43,264 nucleotides of DNA from assembly GCA_944324365.1 (NCBI GenBank), contig CALUWA010000018.1, positions 1 to 43,264 of the forward strand. Direction: 5' to 3'. Position numbers and translations under genes: made by a program. Each line of letters opens with the position of its first letter. Position 1 is the stretch's first letter. The stretch is from Candidatus Gastranaerophilales bacterium. GTDB lineage: Bacteria; Cyanobacteriota; Vampirovibrionia; Gastranaerophilales; Gastranaerophilaceae. Positions 1-7,982 of this stretch are shown piece by piece. The notes under the pieces were generated by a model. That model searched no databases and was not told where the DNA came from. It saw only the letters and a program-made list of their open reading frames with translations.

Positions 1-1586
1 ATCTTCATAACTACAGGGTAGCCGATTGAGTTGCCGAGTTCAACAACTTCTTCTTCGTTAGTTGCCAAACCGTATTTGCAAGCTCTGATACCGTAAGCCT
101 GAAGTACGTCAATTGATTCAAGAGTTGTCAACTGAGCACGGCCTTCTGATAATGATTTTTTAATAATGCTTTCAACTTTAGCTCTGTCTACGTCGTAGCA
201 AGGAATTTTACCTTCCGGTCTTTCCATCCAGAGTCTTTGCTGGTTCAATCTGTTCAAACCGTCAGCAGCCTGTTCAGCATACATAAAGAACGGCATATTA
301 ACATCCATATCGGAAAGTTTTGAGAAGAATTCATTCTTCGTCATAAATACACCGATGATAGGTTTTTGAGGATTTTTAGCTTTAATTTCCATCAAAGCCT
401 GAGCAACATCAATATCTTTCAAACCTAAGAACGGAAGATAGATTGTAATAATCATATCAACGTTTTCATCAGCTATTACTGTTTCCAAAGTTTGTTTGTA
501 GTGTTCGATAGGAGCTGATGCAATCATATCGATAGGGTTCTTAACAGAAGCTGCAGCAGGCAGGAAGCTTCTCAATTTAGCTTTTGTTTCGTCGGAAATT
601 TTAGCCATCTGCATGCCGTATTCACAAACAGCATCAGTTGCCATAATACCAGGGCCGCCTGAGTTTGTAATAATCGCTACTCTGTCGCCTTTCGGAATAG
701 GGCAGTTAGCAAATACTTTTGCAGTTTCGAAAAGGTTTTGAAGAGAAAATTCTCTTATAACACCTGATTGCTGTAACAAAGCCGCAGCAGCCTTATCTGC
801 ACCGGCCAATGAACCTGTGTGAGATGAAGCAGCAGAAGCACCTGCAGCAGATCTTCCTGATTTCAAAGCCAAAATAGGTTTTTTCTTAGTTACTCTTGAA
901 GCTAATTTTCTGAAATTAGACGGATTTTGAATTGATTCCATATAAAGAAGAATTTGTTCAACATCATCGTCATTTTCCCAGTATTCAATAGCTGTTTCTG
1001 CGTTAACATCAGCCTGATTACCGATTGAAATGAACTGAGCAAAACCAAGGTTCAAGTCTTTCAAAATATTCAAAATACCGCCGCCCAATGCGCCTGATTG
1101 AGAAACGAAACCGATATTTCCGCGTTCCGGAAGAGATTCAGCAAAGCAGCCGTCCATTCTGATATCAGGGTGAGTATTTACAACGCCCAAGCAGTTTGGT
1201 CCAACACATCTCATGCCGTATTCTTTAATTTTTTCAACAAGTTGTTTTTCCAGTTCTGCACCTTCAGCACCTGTTTCTTTGAAACCGGCCGTAATGATAC
1301 AAATACCTTTTATTCCTTTTTCGTGGCATTGGTCAATTGTTGACAATACAAATTTTGCATTAACAACGATTATTGCCAAATCAACTTCTCCGGGAACTTC
1401 TGTTATTGAAGTATATGCCTGCAAACCTTGGATTTCTCCGCCTTTCGGGTTTACAGGGTATATTTTCCCGTTGAATTTGTATTCCTGTAATCTCTTCATA
1501 ATATCAGAACCAATTGTGTGCTCTTTTGTAGAAGCACCAATAACTGCAATTGATTTTGGTTTCATGATTTTGTCTAAAATGTTCAT
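1..1586 (-). CDS. ADP-forming acetate/acyl-CoA ligase, C-terminus cut by window edge
   Basis: Partial gene: 528 codons are visible from the ATG at 1586 and the frame stays open to base 1. The protein starts MNILDKIMKPKSIAVIGAST, the CoA-binding Rossmann entry of the NDP-forming acyl-CoA synthetase family (acetyl-CoA synthetase ADP-forming / Pat-like). Further on come VGPNCLG, FVSQSGALG and the SSHTGSLAG segment carrying the histidine that is phosphorylated in this family, then TNSGGPGI. The visible end (ACKYGLATNEEEV...GYPVVMK) is the start of an ATP-grasp domain, so the alpha and beta parts are fused in one chain. The family interconverts acyl-CoA, ADP and phosphate with free acid, CoA and ATP, and often makes ATP in fermentation. 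The start is supported by AGGA six bases upstream. It is probably the last visible gene of an operon, 21 bp after the preceding small gene. Substrate cannot be told from sequence. Confidence 0.88.
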   Translation of the reverse strand, partial: MNILDKIMKPKSIAVIGASTKEHTIGSDIMKRLQEYKFNGKIYPVNPKGGEIQGLQAYTSITEVPGEVDLAIIVVNAKFVLSTIDQCHEKGIKGICIITAGFKETGAEGAELEKQLVEKIKEYGMRCVGPNCLGVVNTHPDIRMDGCFAESLPERGNIGFVSQSGALGGGILNILKDLNLGFAQFISIGNQADVNAETAIEYWENDDDVEQILLYMESIQNPSNFRKLASRVTKKKPILALKSGRSAAGASAASSHTGSLAGADKAAAALLQQSGVIREFSLQNLFETAKVFANCPIPKGDRVAIITNSGGPGIMATDAVCEYGMQMAKISDETKAKLRSFLPAAASVKNPIDMIASAPIEHYKQTLETVIADENVDMIITIYLPFLGLKDIDVAQALMEIKAKNPQKPIIGVFMTKNEFFSKLSDMDVNMPFFMYAEQAADGLNRLNQQRLWMERPEGKIPCYDVDRAKVESIIKKSLSEGRAQLTTLESIDVLQAYGIRACKYGLATNEEEVVELGNSIGYPVVMK

Positions 1587-1607
1587 GACTTGTCCTTTCT
1601 TTTTTAG

Positions 1608-2045
1608 TTATATATCTTCCTCGTCCTGAAAAAATTTTACAAATCTATTCATAATATTATCACAAAATTTCAAAAGTTTTTGTTTTAAAGTTAACTTTTG
1701 TGCAGGTTTTTCCGTAAAAACTTTATTGTTTTGCAAATCTTTCTTATCAGCCTTTGCAATAGCACGCTTTGCGCCGCTGACTATTGCATCCGGATGGAAT
1801 ACAGTCTTTATTGATTCAAAAAAATGCTCGACTCTATCAGGCTTGCCAGCCTGAGCTGAAATATAAACCGGAGGTTCTTCAAACAAACTGCCTTTTGATA
1901 CGTAAAGGTTATATTTGCTGTTTTTCACAATTCTCATATTATTAACTTGTCCGGCGATTTTTTTCAGCGCATTCCTGTTCTTTTTGCCGATTACAATCAT
2001 TTGTCCGCCAAAACTTGTATTATTATGAGTATTGTTTATATACAT
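1608..2045 (-). CDS. uncharacterised 145-residue protein with N-terminal SFGG motif
   Basis: Not recognised. A basic, probably soluble 145-residue protein without signal peptide or membrane helix. The first ~15 residues are Asn/Thr-rich and end in SFGG (residues 11-14); a probable beta-alpha region follows (NLYVSKG, VYISAQAG), then a Lys-rich stretch and an amphipathic, aromatic C-terminal helix ending MNRFVKFFQDEEDI. The upstream neighbour has the same length and plan (short polar N-terminus, [ST]FxG, mixed middle, amphipathic RF..LF C-terminus), so the two may be distant paralogues, although plain identity is low. It sits in a same-strand run 40 bp after that neighbour and 21 bp before the acyl-CoA ligase. 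The ATG at 2045 has AGAGAGAT upstream as a weak Shine-Dalgarno site. No function is proposed. Confidence 0.72.
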   Translation of the reverse strand: MYINNTHNNTSFGGQMIVIGKKNRNALKKIAGQVNNMRIVKNSKYNLYVSKGSLFEEPPVYISAQAGKPDRVEHFFESIKTVFHPDAIVSGAKRAIAKADKKDLQNNKVFTEKPAQKLTLKQKLLKFCDNIMNRFVKFFQDEEDI

Positions 2046-2085
2046 ATTTATCTCTCTTAACTTATTTATATTTCAACTTTTCAGT

Positions 2086-2523
2086 TTAAAAATCTTTGTT
2101 GTTCTTTCCGAACAATGAAGCAAATCTTTTGGCAAAATTGTTTGCAGGTTTGCTCATAAATCTGTTTTCATATTCACGGACAGCAGTTTTCGCCGCCGCA
2201 ATATATATATCCACGGCTGAGTAATTAAACAGTTTGTAATCATCTCCCATATCTGCAGCTCCGGGAATTAAAACTTCCATCCTGGGACTGTCTTTTACAC
2301 CGATATCTGTTGCTTTTTTAGCAATCACGCTTACTGTCTGGGTTTTGTTATTCTGTGTAATTAACAAATCAAACGGTTTATCCTGTATCATAGCTTGCAT
2401 TGCATCATAAGCTTTTCTTACATTTCTTGCAGGATTATAGCTTAAATTTCCCGGGAAAATGTTAATTTTACCCTGAAAAGTTTGTCTTGAATTTTGTGAC
2501 ATAGAGATGTTTTGTACTTGCAT
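2086..2523 (-). CDS. uncharacterised 145-residue protein with N-terminal TFQG motif
   Basis: Not recognised. I start it at the ATG at 2523 (MQVQNISMSQ...) because AAAGGAAG lies just upstream; an in-frame TTG 15 bp earlier would use up that ribosome-binding site. The N-terminus is polar and carries TFQG at residues 15-18, followed by a region with beta character (FDLLITQNN, VSVIAKK), an acidic PGAADMGDDYK segment and a C-terminal amphipathic helix (AKRFASLFG). There is no signal peptide or membrane helix. It lies 16 bp after the radical SAM gene and 40 bp before the other 145-residue gene, which points to co-transcription. The translation start context (TTGAAAGG...ATTATG) closely resembles that of the 24436-24951 gene, which carries the same type of N-terminal motif. 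Function unknown. Confidence 0.72.
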   Translation of the reverse strand: MQVQNISMSQNSRQTFQGKINIFPGNLSYNPARNVRKAYDAMQAMIQDKPFDLLITQNNKTQTVSVIAKKATDIGVKDSPRMEVLIPGAADMGDDYKLFNYSAVDIYIAAAKTAVREYENRFMSKPANNFAKRFASLFGKNNKDF

Positions 2524-2539
2524 AATTCTTCCTTTCAAA

Positions 2540-3181
2540 TTAGTATCCGTTTACAATCCACTCTCTCACTCTAAACTTTGCACCCAACTCAGATGCAATT
2601 TCTTCACAAGCCCCAAGATTAAGATGCCGCCCTTTATATCCTTCAACGACACTTGCAACAACATCTATTCCTTCATCCGAACAAGCCTTTATAAAGCTTT
2701 TTACCTCATCATATGCATGAGGAAATTTTGGATTTGAAAGTTCATTGTATTCTTCTTCAGTCGGAGCATTTAGACTTACGCTGAATTCATCCACAAGCCC
2801 ATTCAACTCCGGAACTACGTTACGTTTATATACAAAATTTGCATGCCCGTTAGTGTTTACCCTGATTTTTGCATGAGGGTAAATTTCTTTTATATGTTTT
2901 GCGGTTGCTTTTAGCTCTTCAAGCTTCAACATAGGCTCCCCATATCCGCAAAATACGACTTCAATATGGCCGTTGTCAACAAGTGAATGATGGAATTTAC
3001 AGCAGTTATCAAACTGTGCGAAAACATCCTCTATAGGATAGTTTTCACTATCCAGCCACAACCTCTGGCCGCAAACATCATCCTTGTCTTTTCTAAGACA
3101 AAAGGCGCAATCATTTGTACATCTGTTAGTTAAATTTATATAAATTTTTCCGTCTAGTAAATAAACTAAAGTATTTGCCAT
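2540..3181 (-). CDS. radical SAM protein, TatD-associated type
   Basis: 213 residues. A radical SAM cluster motif CTNDCAFC (Cys21, Cys25, Cys28) lies right at the N-terminus after GKIYINLTNR, followed by the GYGEPML loop that contacts SAM and a VNTNGHA strand. Short length, the LYINLTNRC opening and the following CLRKDKDD..G..LWL segment match what I know of the TatD-linked radical SAM family (TIGR04038 type), whose substrate is unknown. No tatD gene is visible here. The enzyme would cleave S-adenosylmethionine with a [4Fe-4S] cluster; there is no extra C-terminal cluster (SPASM) domain. AAAGG is placed before the ATG at 3181. It is divergent from ruvC and is the first gene of the minus-strand run through the two 145-residue proteins to the acyl-CoA ligase. 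Confidence 0.85.
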   Translation of the reverse strand: MANTLVYLLDGKIYINLTNRCTNDCAFCLRKDKDDVCGQRLWLDSENYPIEDVFAQFDNCCKFHHSLVDNGHIEVVFCGYGEPMLKLEELKATAKHIKEIYPHAKIRVNTNGHANFVYKRNVVPELNGLVDEFSVSLNAPTEEEYNELSNPKFPHAYDEVKSFIKACSDEGIDVVASVVEGYKGRHLNLGACEEIASELGAKFRVREWIVNGY

Positions 3182-3257
3182 TTATAGCCTTTCGTTACTT
3201 TGATTATTGCATGGGCAATTTTTTTTTACAAGAGAAATCTTAATATTTATACATAAC

Positions 3258-3285
3258 CTGAAACAGTTTTTTCTTGTAGTATAAT
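3258..3285 (+). promoter_or_regulatory. predicted ruvC promoter, leaderless arrangement
   Basis: A perfect TATAAT (3280-3285) stands only seven bases before the ruvC ATG at 3293; a weak -35-like CTGAAA (3258-3263) lies 16 bp upstream. Transcription from this box would begin at or beside the start codon, so the mRNA would have essentially no leader; no Shine-Dalgarno sequence is present. Confidence 0.6.
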
Positions 3286-3292
3286 TACAAAT

Positions 3293-3760
3293 ATGAAGAT
3301 TTTAGGTATAGACCCGGGTATGGCAATTGTCGGATATTCTTTATTGGATTTTGACGGTAAGGACTATTCCCTGTCGGCATCAGGCTCAATTCAAACAAAA
3401 AAAGGAAGCAGAGAATCCGCCAGACTGCTTGAAATTTTTCAGGATATGACAACAATTGTTGAAACATATAAGCCTGACGTTGCCGCTATTGAAAAATTGT
3501 TTTTTGTCCATAACCAAACAACAGTTATGCCGGTTGCTCATGCCAGAGGGGTTATTTTAACGGTACTTGAGCAGTTTAATATCCCTATCTATGAATACAC
3601 CCCGATGGAAGTCAAAAAAAACCTCACAGGATATGGCAGAGCCGACAAAAAAGAAGTTGAACAGATGGTAAAACTGACTCTCGGAACTGAAAAGCTCCCA
3701 AAACTTGACGATACAGTAGATTCCATTGCAATTGCAATCTGCTGCAGCCGTTCGGTTTAA
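3293..3760 (+). CDS. ruvC: crossover junction endodeoxyribonuclease RuvC
   Basis: 155 residues, the usual RuvC length. It begins MKILGIDPGMAIVGYS with the first catalytic aspartate (D7); the second acid is E67 in AAIEKLFF, and the C-terminal pair lies in LDDTVDS (D140 and D143). These are the four metal-binding acids of Holliday-junction resolvases. The loop FVHNQTTVMPVAHARG is typical of RuvC. The enzyme cuts Holliday junctions on RuvAB-branch-migrated DNA; ruvA and ruvB are not in the window. The C-terminus reads DDTVDSIAIA where DDAADALA is more common. The gene stands alone on the plus strand between a divergent radical SAM gene and a convergent GH57 gene; its TAA (3758-3760) overlaps the GH57 stop codon. 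The -10 box directly before the ATG supports this start. Confidence 0.95.
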   Translation: MKILGIDPGMAIVGYSLLDFDGKDYSLSASGSIQTKKGSRESARLLEIFQDMTTIVETYKPDVAAIEKLFFVHNQTTVMPVAHARGVILTVLEQFNIPIYEYTPMEVKKNLTGYGRADKKEVEQMVKLTLGTEKLPKLDDTVDSIAIAICCSRSV

Positions 3761-5988
3761 TCTCTTTTTATGTTTAAAAGCATTTCATTCGGAATAAATA
3801 AATCACTGACGCCGGCTGCTGCATTTACAAAAACAAATTCCATATTTTCGTCATACCCGATATCCAAATTTGAAAACGGTACTTTTATATCAATAACTTT
3901 GCCTAATACGCAAGTAATATCTTTTGCATCATCCAACACCCACATATTTCCCTGAATTGATTTTATTAACCTTACTAACCGGACTTCTCCGTTTTTTACT
4001 GCAAGCTGCAATTCATTATGAAATTTCTGCTTTGTTATCGGGAGAATATTTTCAGTCTTATTAATCAACCTTACCGGCGAAAGAGAATGCTTTTTGGAAG
4101 AATTTCTTGTATACACGTACATTTGATAAGTTCTGTCATTTCCTATGGAACTTTCGCGGACATAATCATTTATATAAAACCTCAGATAAAAATTATCTCT
4201 ATCATAACCAAAGCATATCTTATCAAAGAATTTATTTTCTCTCAGCACCGGCCCGTCAGGAATATCAATACACCCTGCGTTAAGCCAGGAATCATCTTCC
4301 TGTCTGTCGTTACCATCTAACAAAGGCTTTATTTCACCCTTCGGATATCTGGAAGGTTTTGTTATAACTGATGAAAGCGGTGCATCCAAATAATCCGGAT
4401 ATTCCAAATCAAGATATAAATAAATATTTTTTAAATGTTCTCTGAAAAGATAATCGAAAATGTTATCGCGCCCGGAATCATTCGGCTCGCCATACCACCA
4501 GAACCAGTCACTGCCTTCGCAAATAAAAAGTTCCCGCCGCGCAAGCTCAATATTCGGATGCAAAGGATTGTCTTTTACAAAAGCACAAAAATCATCCCGC
4601 ACATTTTTCAAATACTGCCATGCCAGATTTTTCACTGGCTCGTCAATCCATAATTTGAAATTTCTGTTAATCCAGGAGCCGGATTTTATACGGCTTAAAG
4701 TTTTATGATACTTTTCTCTGTCCAGATAATCACTTATTAGAACCGTTTCAAGCGACTCATCCTCTTCAATAAGCTTATAGAGAGTTTTTAAGAAAGTTAT
4801 GCCGTCATCAGGATAATTTTCCCAGCAGTTTTCCCCGTCCATCGCAATAGTAAGCAGGTGATTTTCATCGGGGGATGCCAAAAGCTTGCTCTGCATAAAT
4901 TTGATACGTTCATATAAATCCCTCGCAGCAAGTTCAGAATCGTAATTAGGATATTCAAAACTTATTAAATGAGGAATCATAGAGTTTCTGAATATCATCT
5001 TTAAACCGTTTTTATATTCGTATGATTTAAGAAGATGATACGGTTCTTCCAAATATCCCTTAAAATCACGCACGAACTCGAAATTGATTGAGTTTGCCAA
5101 AATACCTTCATCAGATATCGACCAGTCAAGCCCAACTTCCCTAAACAAATCCAATTCCTTCGGGCTGACACAATGTTCTGACGGCCACATACCGCGCGGA
5201 CGCCTGCCTATGAGCTCTTCTATCCTATCCAGCGCAGAAACAGTCTGCATCTTTGCATCCAAAGCCATTTTTAAATCAGACGGAAGCCCCTCCGTGTTTT
5301 GGATTTTTATAGACTTTATATCAAGCAGTATAGGCAAAATAGGGTGATAATAAGGACTTGTCGTAACTTCAACTTTGCCCTCTTCAACATACTTTCTGTA
5401 TCCGGGAATAATTCTCCTTATAATCTCTCTTTGGAGCTCTATTATCAGACGTCTGTCTTTTAAGGTATAATGCTTCCCTTTCTTAAAAAGTTTCTTTAAC
5501 TGCGGATATTCTTCTCTGTAAGAAGGATCAAACCATACGAGATTAAACAGTGCCATCAAATCGGAATATTCCTGGTCGTTGAATGCGGAAACATCAATTT
5601 CCGACATACTCTGGCGCTTTTGAAAAAGCTTGTTATACTGAGGGTAAGGAAAAATCATCGTCTTATAATTTGCATCAAAGAAATTATTCAGAATAAATTC
5701 CTTATCTTCGTTGTTAAGTTCCTCAACCGGAGTAATAGTAAGCCTTGAATGCAAATCATGAGCCCCGTTCTCGCCATAGTCAATCAAGGTATCCAATAAA
5801 ACCGGAACCAGATTAACATTCACTTTTATCTCTTTAAAATTATCCAAAATAGTTATCATATCGAGATAATCTTTAACTGCATGCAGCCTTCCCCATGCCA
5901 TCAAATAATCACCTTCAGGAGATAACTGGTAAACAGGCTGGTGCATATGCCAGTAGAATGCTATAGATAACTTTTTGGTTTGGCTCAT
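3757..5988 (-). CDS. glycoside hydrolase family 57 protein (alpha-glucan active)
   Basis: 743 residues from the second of two adjacent ATGs, chosen because it lies six bases after a -10 box. GH57 signatures in order: region 1 HMHQPVY (14-20), region 2 SPYYHPILP (211-219), region 3 GMWPSEHCVSP (266-276) with E271 as the likely nucleophile, and region 4 MDGENCWENY (383-392) with D384 as the likely acid/base. After the (beta/alpha)7 barrel and helical domain, the last ~170 residues (from about GCIDIPDGP) look like a beta-sandwich similar to the glucodextranase/DOMON-type domains attached to such enzymes. Family members act on alpha-1,4 or alpha-1,6 glucans (amylase, 4-alpha-glucanotransferase, amylopullulanase); the specificity is not readable. 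No signal peptide, so probably cytoplasmic storage-glucan metabolism. The GT4 gene lies immediately upstream on the same strand. Confidence 0.88.
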   Translation of the reverse strand: MSQTKKLSIAFYWHMHQPVYQLSPEGDYLMAWGRLHAVKDYLDMITILDNFKEIKVNVNLVPVLLDTLIDYGENGAHDLHSRLTITPVEELNNEDKEFILNNFFDANYKTMIFPYPQYNKLFQKRQSMSEIDVSAFNDQEYSDLMALFNLVWFDPSYREEYPQLKKLFKKGKHYTLKDRRLIIELQREIIRRIIPGYRKYVEEGKVEVTTSPYYHPILPILLDIKSIKIQNTEGLPSDLKMALDAKMQTVSALDRIEELIGRRPRGMWPSEHCVSPKELDLFREVGLDWSISDEGILANSINFEFVRDFKGYLEEPYHLLKSYEYKNGLKMIFRNSMIPHLISFEYPNYDSELAARDLYERIKFMQSKLLASPDENHLLTIAMDGENCWENYPDDGITFLKTLYKLIEEDESLETVLISDYLDREKYHKTLSRIKSGSWINRNFKLWIDEPVKNLAWQYLKNVRDDFCAFVKDNPLHPNIELARRELFICEGSDWFWWYGEPNDSGRDNIFDYLFREHLKNIYLYLDLEYPDYLDAPLSSVITKPSRYPKGEIKPLLDGNDRQEDDSWLNAGCIDIPDGPVLRENKFFDKICFGYDRDNFYLRFYINDYVRESSIGNDRTYQMYVYTRNSSKKHSLSPVRLINKTENILPITKQKFHNELQLAVKNGEVRLVRLIKSIQGNMWVLDDAKDITCVLGKVIDIKVPFSNLDIGYDENMEFVFVNAAAGVSDLFIPNEMLLNIKRD

Positions 5989-5994
5989 CATAGG

Positions 5995-6000
5995 ATTTTA
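5995..6000 (-). promoter_or_regulatory. predicted -10 box of the GH57 gene
   Basis: On the minus strand TAAAAT is followed by six bases and the ATG at 5988, or three bases and the ATG at 5991. The 6-7 nt distance seen at other genes in this window favours 5988 as the start of a leaderless mRNA. No convincing -35 is visible. Confidence 0.4.
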
Positions 6001-6024
6001 TCTTAACTCCGTGACCTGATTATA

Positions 6025-7104
6025 TCATTGAAAAATATATTTGTGAATAGCCTCCAGATACTCCCGCGCACAAGCGGTTCTTGTATATTTTTTCACTGTA
6101 TTTATTGAATTCATACGGATTTCGCCCAATTTCTCCGCACTCATATTTTGGATTTTTTCTATCAATTTTCTTATGGATTTACTGTCAGGCCGTACAGCAA
6201 AACCGTTAATTCCGTTTTGAATTATCCCGTCAATAGCATCATTTTGGGTACAAACCGTAATACATCCGGCTGCCATCGCTTCAAGATATACCATCCCAAA
6301 CGTTTCCCCAACACTTGGCAAGATAAATATATCATTTTTTTTCATCTCATCTAAAACTTCGCTATTCTCCAAGCGCCCGGTAAAAATTACGCTATTGTCA
6401 AGCCCTTCAAGCCATTTTCTCTGTTTTCCGTCGCCAATTACGGTTAATTGAATTTCTGCCAAATCCTTTTGTGCAAGAATAAGTTTGTCTATATTTTTGC
6501 GTTTTTTGAAATTTGCACATGTGACAATTTTGAGGTTATTTACATCAATGCTGCGAATATCATCCGTAATCGCATTCTCTTCAATCCCTGACGGCGCAAC
6601 AAAGGTTTTATGCTCAAATTCAGGATACAACTTTAATAATCTGTTCTTTAAAACGTACGAACGGCATGCTATAGCTTTTGAATTTCTTAAAGCCCTTAAA
6701 AGATACGATTTAAAATAAAAACTATACAGCGGATTAGTCAAAACTTCTATATCAGAGTTGTGAACCCCCGCAATAAAAGGCAGTTCGAGCTTATCAGCGT
6801 ATAAAATTCCGGACGGCATATGGGCAATAACAACATCAAAATTTTCTTTTAAAAAGTTTCCGGTTTTCTTTTGTATATCTCCCCAAAACGGTGTTATATA
6901 ATTCACGTTAAATACGTTCCCGTATAACCCGGTTTTGTAATACGGCTTTTTACGGATAAAAGAGTTTAAAAGAAAATTCGGTTTCAAAACTTTAACATCT
7001 TCGCCAAAACTCTCCCAATCCCGTACAAAGTTATATAAAGTCCGCGGAGTTGTCTTTTCCAAATCGTTAACAGGATACAAATCTGTGATAAAAAGTATTT
7101 TCAT
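6025..7104 (-). CDS. glycosyltransferase family 4 protein (GT-B fold)
   Basis: 359 residues. The N-terminal half has the GT-B opening MKILFITDLYPV and a GVHNSD loop; the C-terminal half has VTCANFKKRKNIDKLI, TVIGDG, FTGRLENSEV and the E-x7-E nucleotide-sugar motif GETFGMVYLEAMAAG with E267 and E275. This is the GT4 pattern of retaining transferases that use nucleotide-activated sugars. No signal peptide or membrane helix, so it would act at the cytoplasmic face on a lipid or oligosaccharide acceptor. The donor and acceptor are unknown. It lies upstream of the GH57 gene on the same strand, but GH57 seems to have its own -10 box, so the link with glucan metabolism is only suggestive. A repeat island separates it from the ribosomal protein genes. 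Confidence 0.88.
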   Translation of the reverse strand: MKILFITDLYPVNDLEKTTPRTLYNFVRDWESFGEDVKVLKPNFLLNSFIRKKPYYKTGLYGNVFNVNYITPFWGDIQKKTGNFLKENFDVVIAHMPSGILYADKLELPFIAGVHNSDIEVLTNPLYSFYFKSYLLRALRNSKAIACRSYVLKNRLLKLYPEFEHKTFVAPSGIEENAITDDIRSIDVNNLKIVTCANFKKRKNIDKLILAQKDLAEIQLTVIGDGKQRKWLEGLDNSVIFTGRLENSEVLDEMKKNDIFILPSVGETFGMVYLEAMAAGCITVCTQNDAIDGIIQNGINGFAVRPDSKSIRKLIEKIQNMSAEKLGEIRMNSINTVKKYTRTACAREYLEAIHKYIFQ

Positions 7105-7309
7105 AAGTTTAATTTAACACATTCAACAGTAAATCACAAACTCCGTAACGTGTATTTGTAAAATAACTGATTACATAAGTGCCTGAGGCACTACACCATA
7201 ACGCGTCTTGGATTATTGGCGGCTCGACCGGCTCAACGCAGCTCTCGCCCGGACGAGTTTCGCTGCGCTCACTCTTGCCAAAATCCGCTGCGCTGTGTGA
7301 AACGCACAA
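7105..7309. other. intergenic stretch with repeat fragments, no gene seen
   Basis: No convincing gene. It holds the perfect palindrome GTGCCTGAGGCAC (7181-7193), which matches a segment of the cores of R2 and R3, and a GC-richer run (about 7215-7300) unlike the coding background. It looks like degraded repeat material joined to R1. Confidence 0.5.
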
Positions 7310-7567
7310 TTAGTAGTATTTATTGTTCATTTTTTCTTCTTTGGCATCAAAGAAGAAAAAAAGGAACCGTTCACGACCAAATGAAAGAGTGAAGCCATTT
7401 TGCACGTTTCGAGCAGAGCTCTCAACTGCAAAAGAAGGCAAAAAGAAGAAACAGCAATCATTTTCTGCGCTGCCTGCGGCATCGCTTTGACCAAATGGAC
7501 ATACGTTTTGTTCGCTTCGCAAACGAAATCGTTAAGCGCTGCTAAGGACAACGCAGCGCTATAAATC

Positions 7568-7732
7568 GTCATTGCGAGGTCGGATTTTCGGTAGGGTGTA
7601 GCGAAGCGAAACCCGTAAGTTGGAGCCGGACGTTACTCCGGCGACAACCCGAATAATCCGATGCAAAGCGACGAAGCAATCCATAAAACCCACAGAAAAT
7701 TTCCTGGATTGCTTCGCTTCGCTCGCAATGAC
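7568..7732. repeat. R1 core bounded by GTCATTGCGAG inverted ends
   Basis: A 165-bp unit starting GTCATTGCGAGG and ending CTCGCAATGAC. It contains the CGGATTTTCGGTAGGG ... CCGAATAATCCG module (itself with inverted ends) and the CGACGAAGCAATCCA / TGGATTGCTTCG arms. Its orientation relative to the flanking R1 modules is opposite to that of the R3 core. Confidence 0.75.
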
Positions 7733-7867
7733 GCCTCATGTGAGTCAGGCGAACGTGCACGAAGTGCGATAGTGAGCCCTGAAAGAATTTGAGCTTTGCT
7801 CAAATAACATTTATGCATTGAGCATCAGCGAAATGCAGGGAACGTTTGCGTGTTTTCTCTTTCTTTG

Positions 7868-7914
7868 GTTCATTTCTTTCTCTTTGCTTCGCAAATAAAG
7901 AGAAAGAAATGAAC
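7868..7914. repeat. long perfect hairpin at the end of R1
   Basis: Arms of 18 bp (7868-7885 and 7897-7914), GTTCATTTCTTTCTCTTT and its exact complement, around an 11-nt loop. The same arms occur at 29940-29986 with the complementary loop, i.e. as an inverted copy at the edge of R2. Confidence 0.85.
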
Positions 7915-7982
7915 ATAAACGGTACCTTTGCATATCAAGAAGGGAATAATAATAGTGGTTATTTATTGCCTTAAGCAAACAG

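Larger units (their letters stand above)
7310..7914 (-). mobile_element. repeat island R1, non-autonomous composite repeat
   Basis: About 600 bp that is the reverse-complement counterpart of R3 (34935-35830) and shares one end with R2 (29940-30415). Read on the minus strand its modules are: a hairpin with 18-bp arms (7868-7914), a segment with CACGCAAACGTTCCCTGCAT, a GAGCAAAGCTC hairpin, a core bounded by GTCATTGCGAG / CTCGCAATGAC (7568-7732), a segment AGCGCTGCTAAGG..., and a second hairpin (about 7323-7365) shared with the end of R3. Short open frames across it (a 70-codon one at 7310-7522, others encoding HCERSEAIQ) look like by-products: the 70-codon frame also exists in R3 but differs mainly at amino-acid-changing positions. 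No transposase is encoded. The GC content is visibly above that of the neighbouring genes. Confidence 0.7.

Noticed and set aside
7310-7522. A 70-codon open frame in R1, also present in R3 at 35593-35805
   Set aside because: The start codon is TTG without a ribosome-binding site, most differences between the two copies change the amino acid, and the composition (Phe runs, Cys) is not that of a stable protein. I read it as a by-product of the repeat.
7569-7760. Frames encoding HCERSEAIQ-type peptides in R1, R3 and R4
   Set aside because: They are translations of the GTCATTGCGAG repeat arms, appear in several frames and orientations, and have no start signals.
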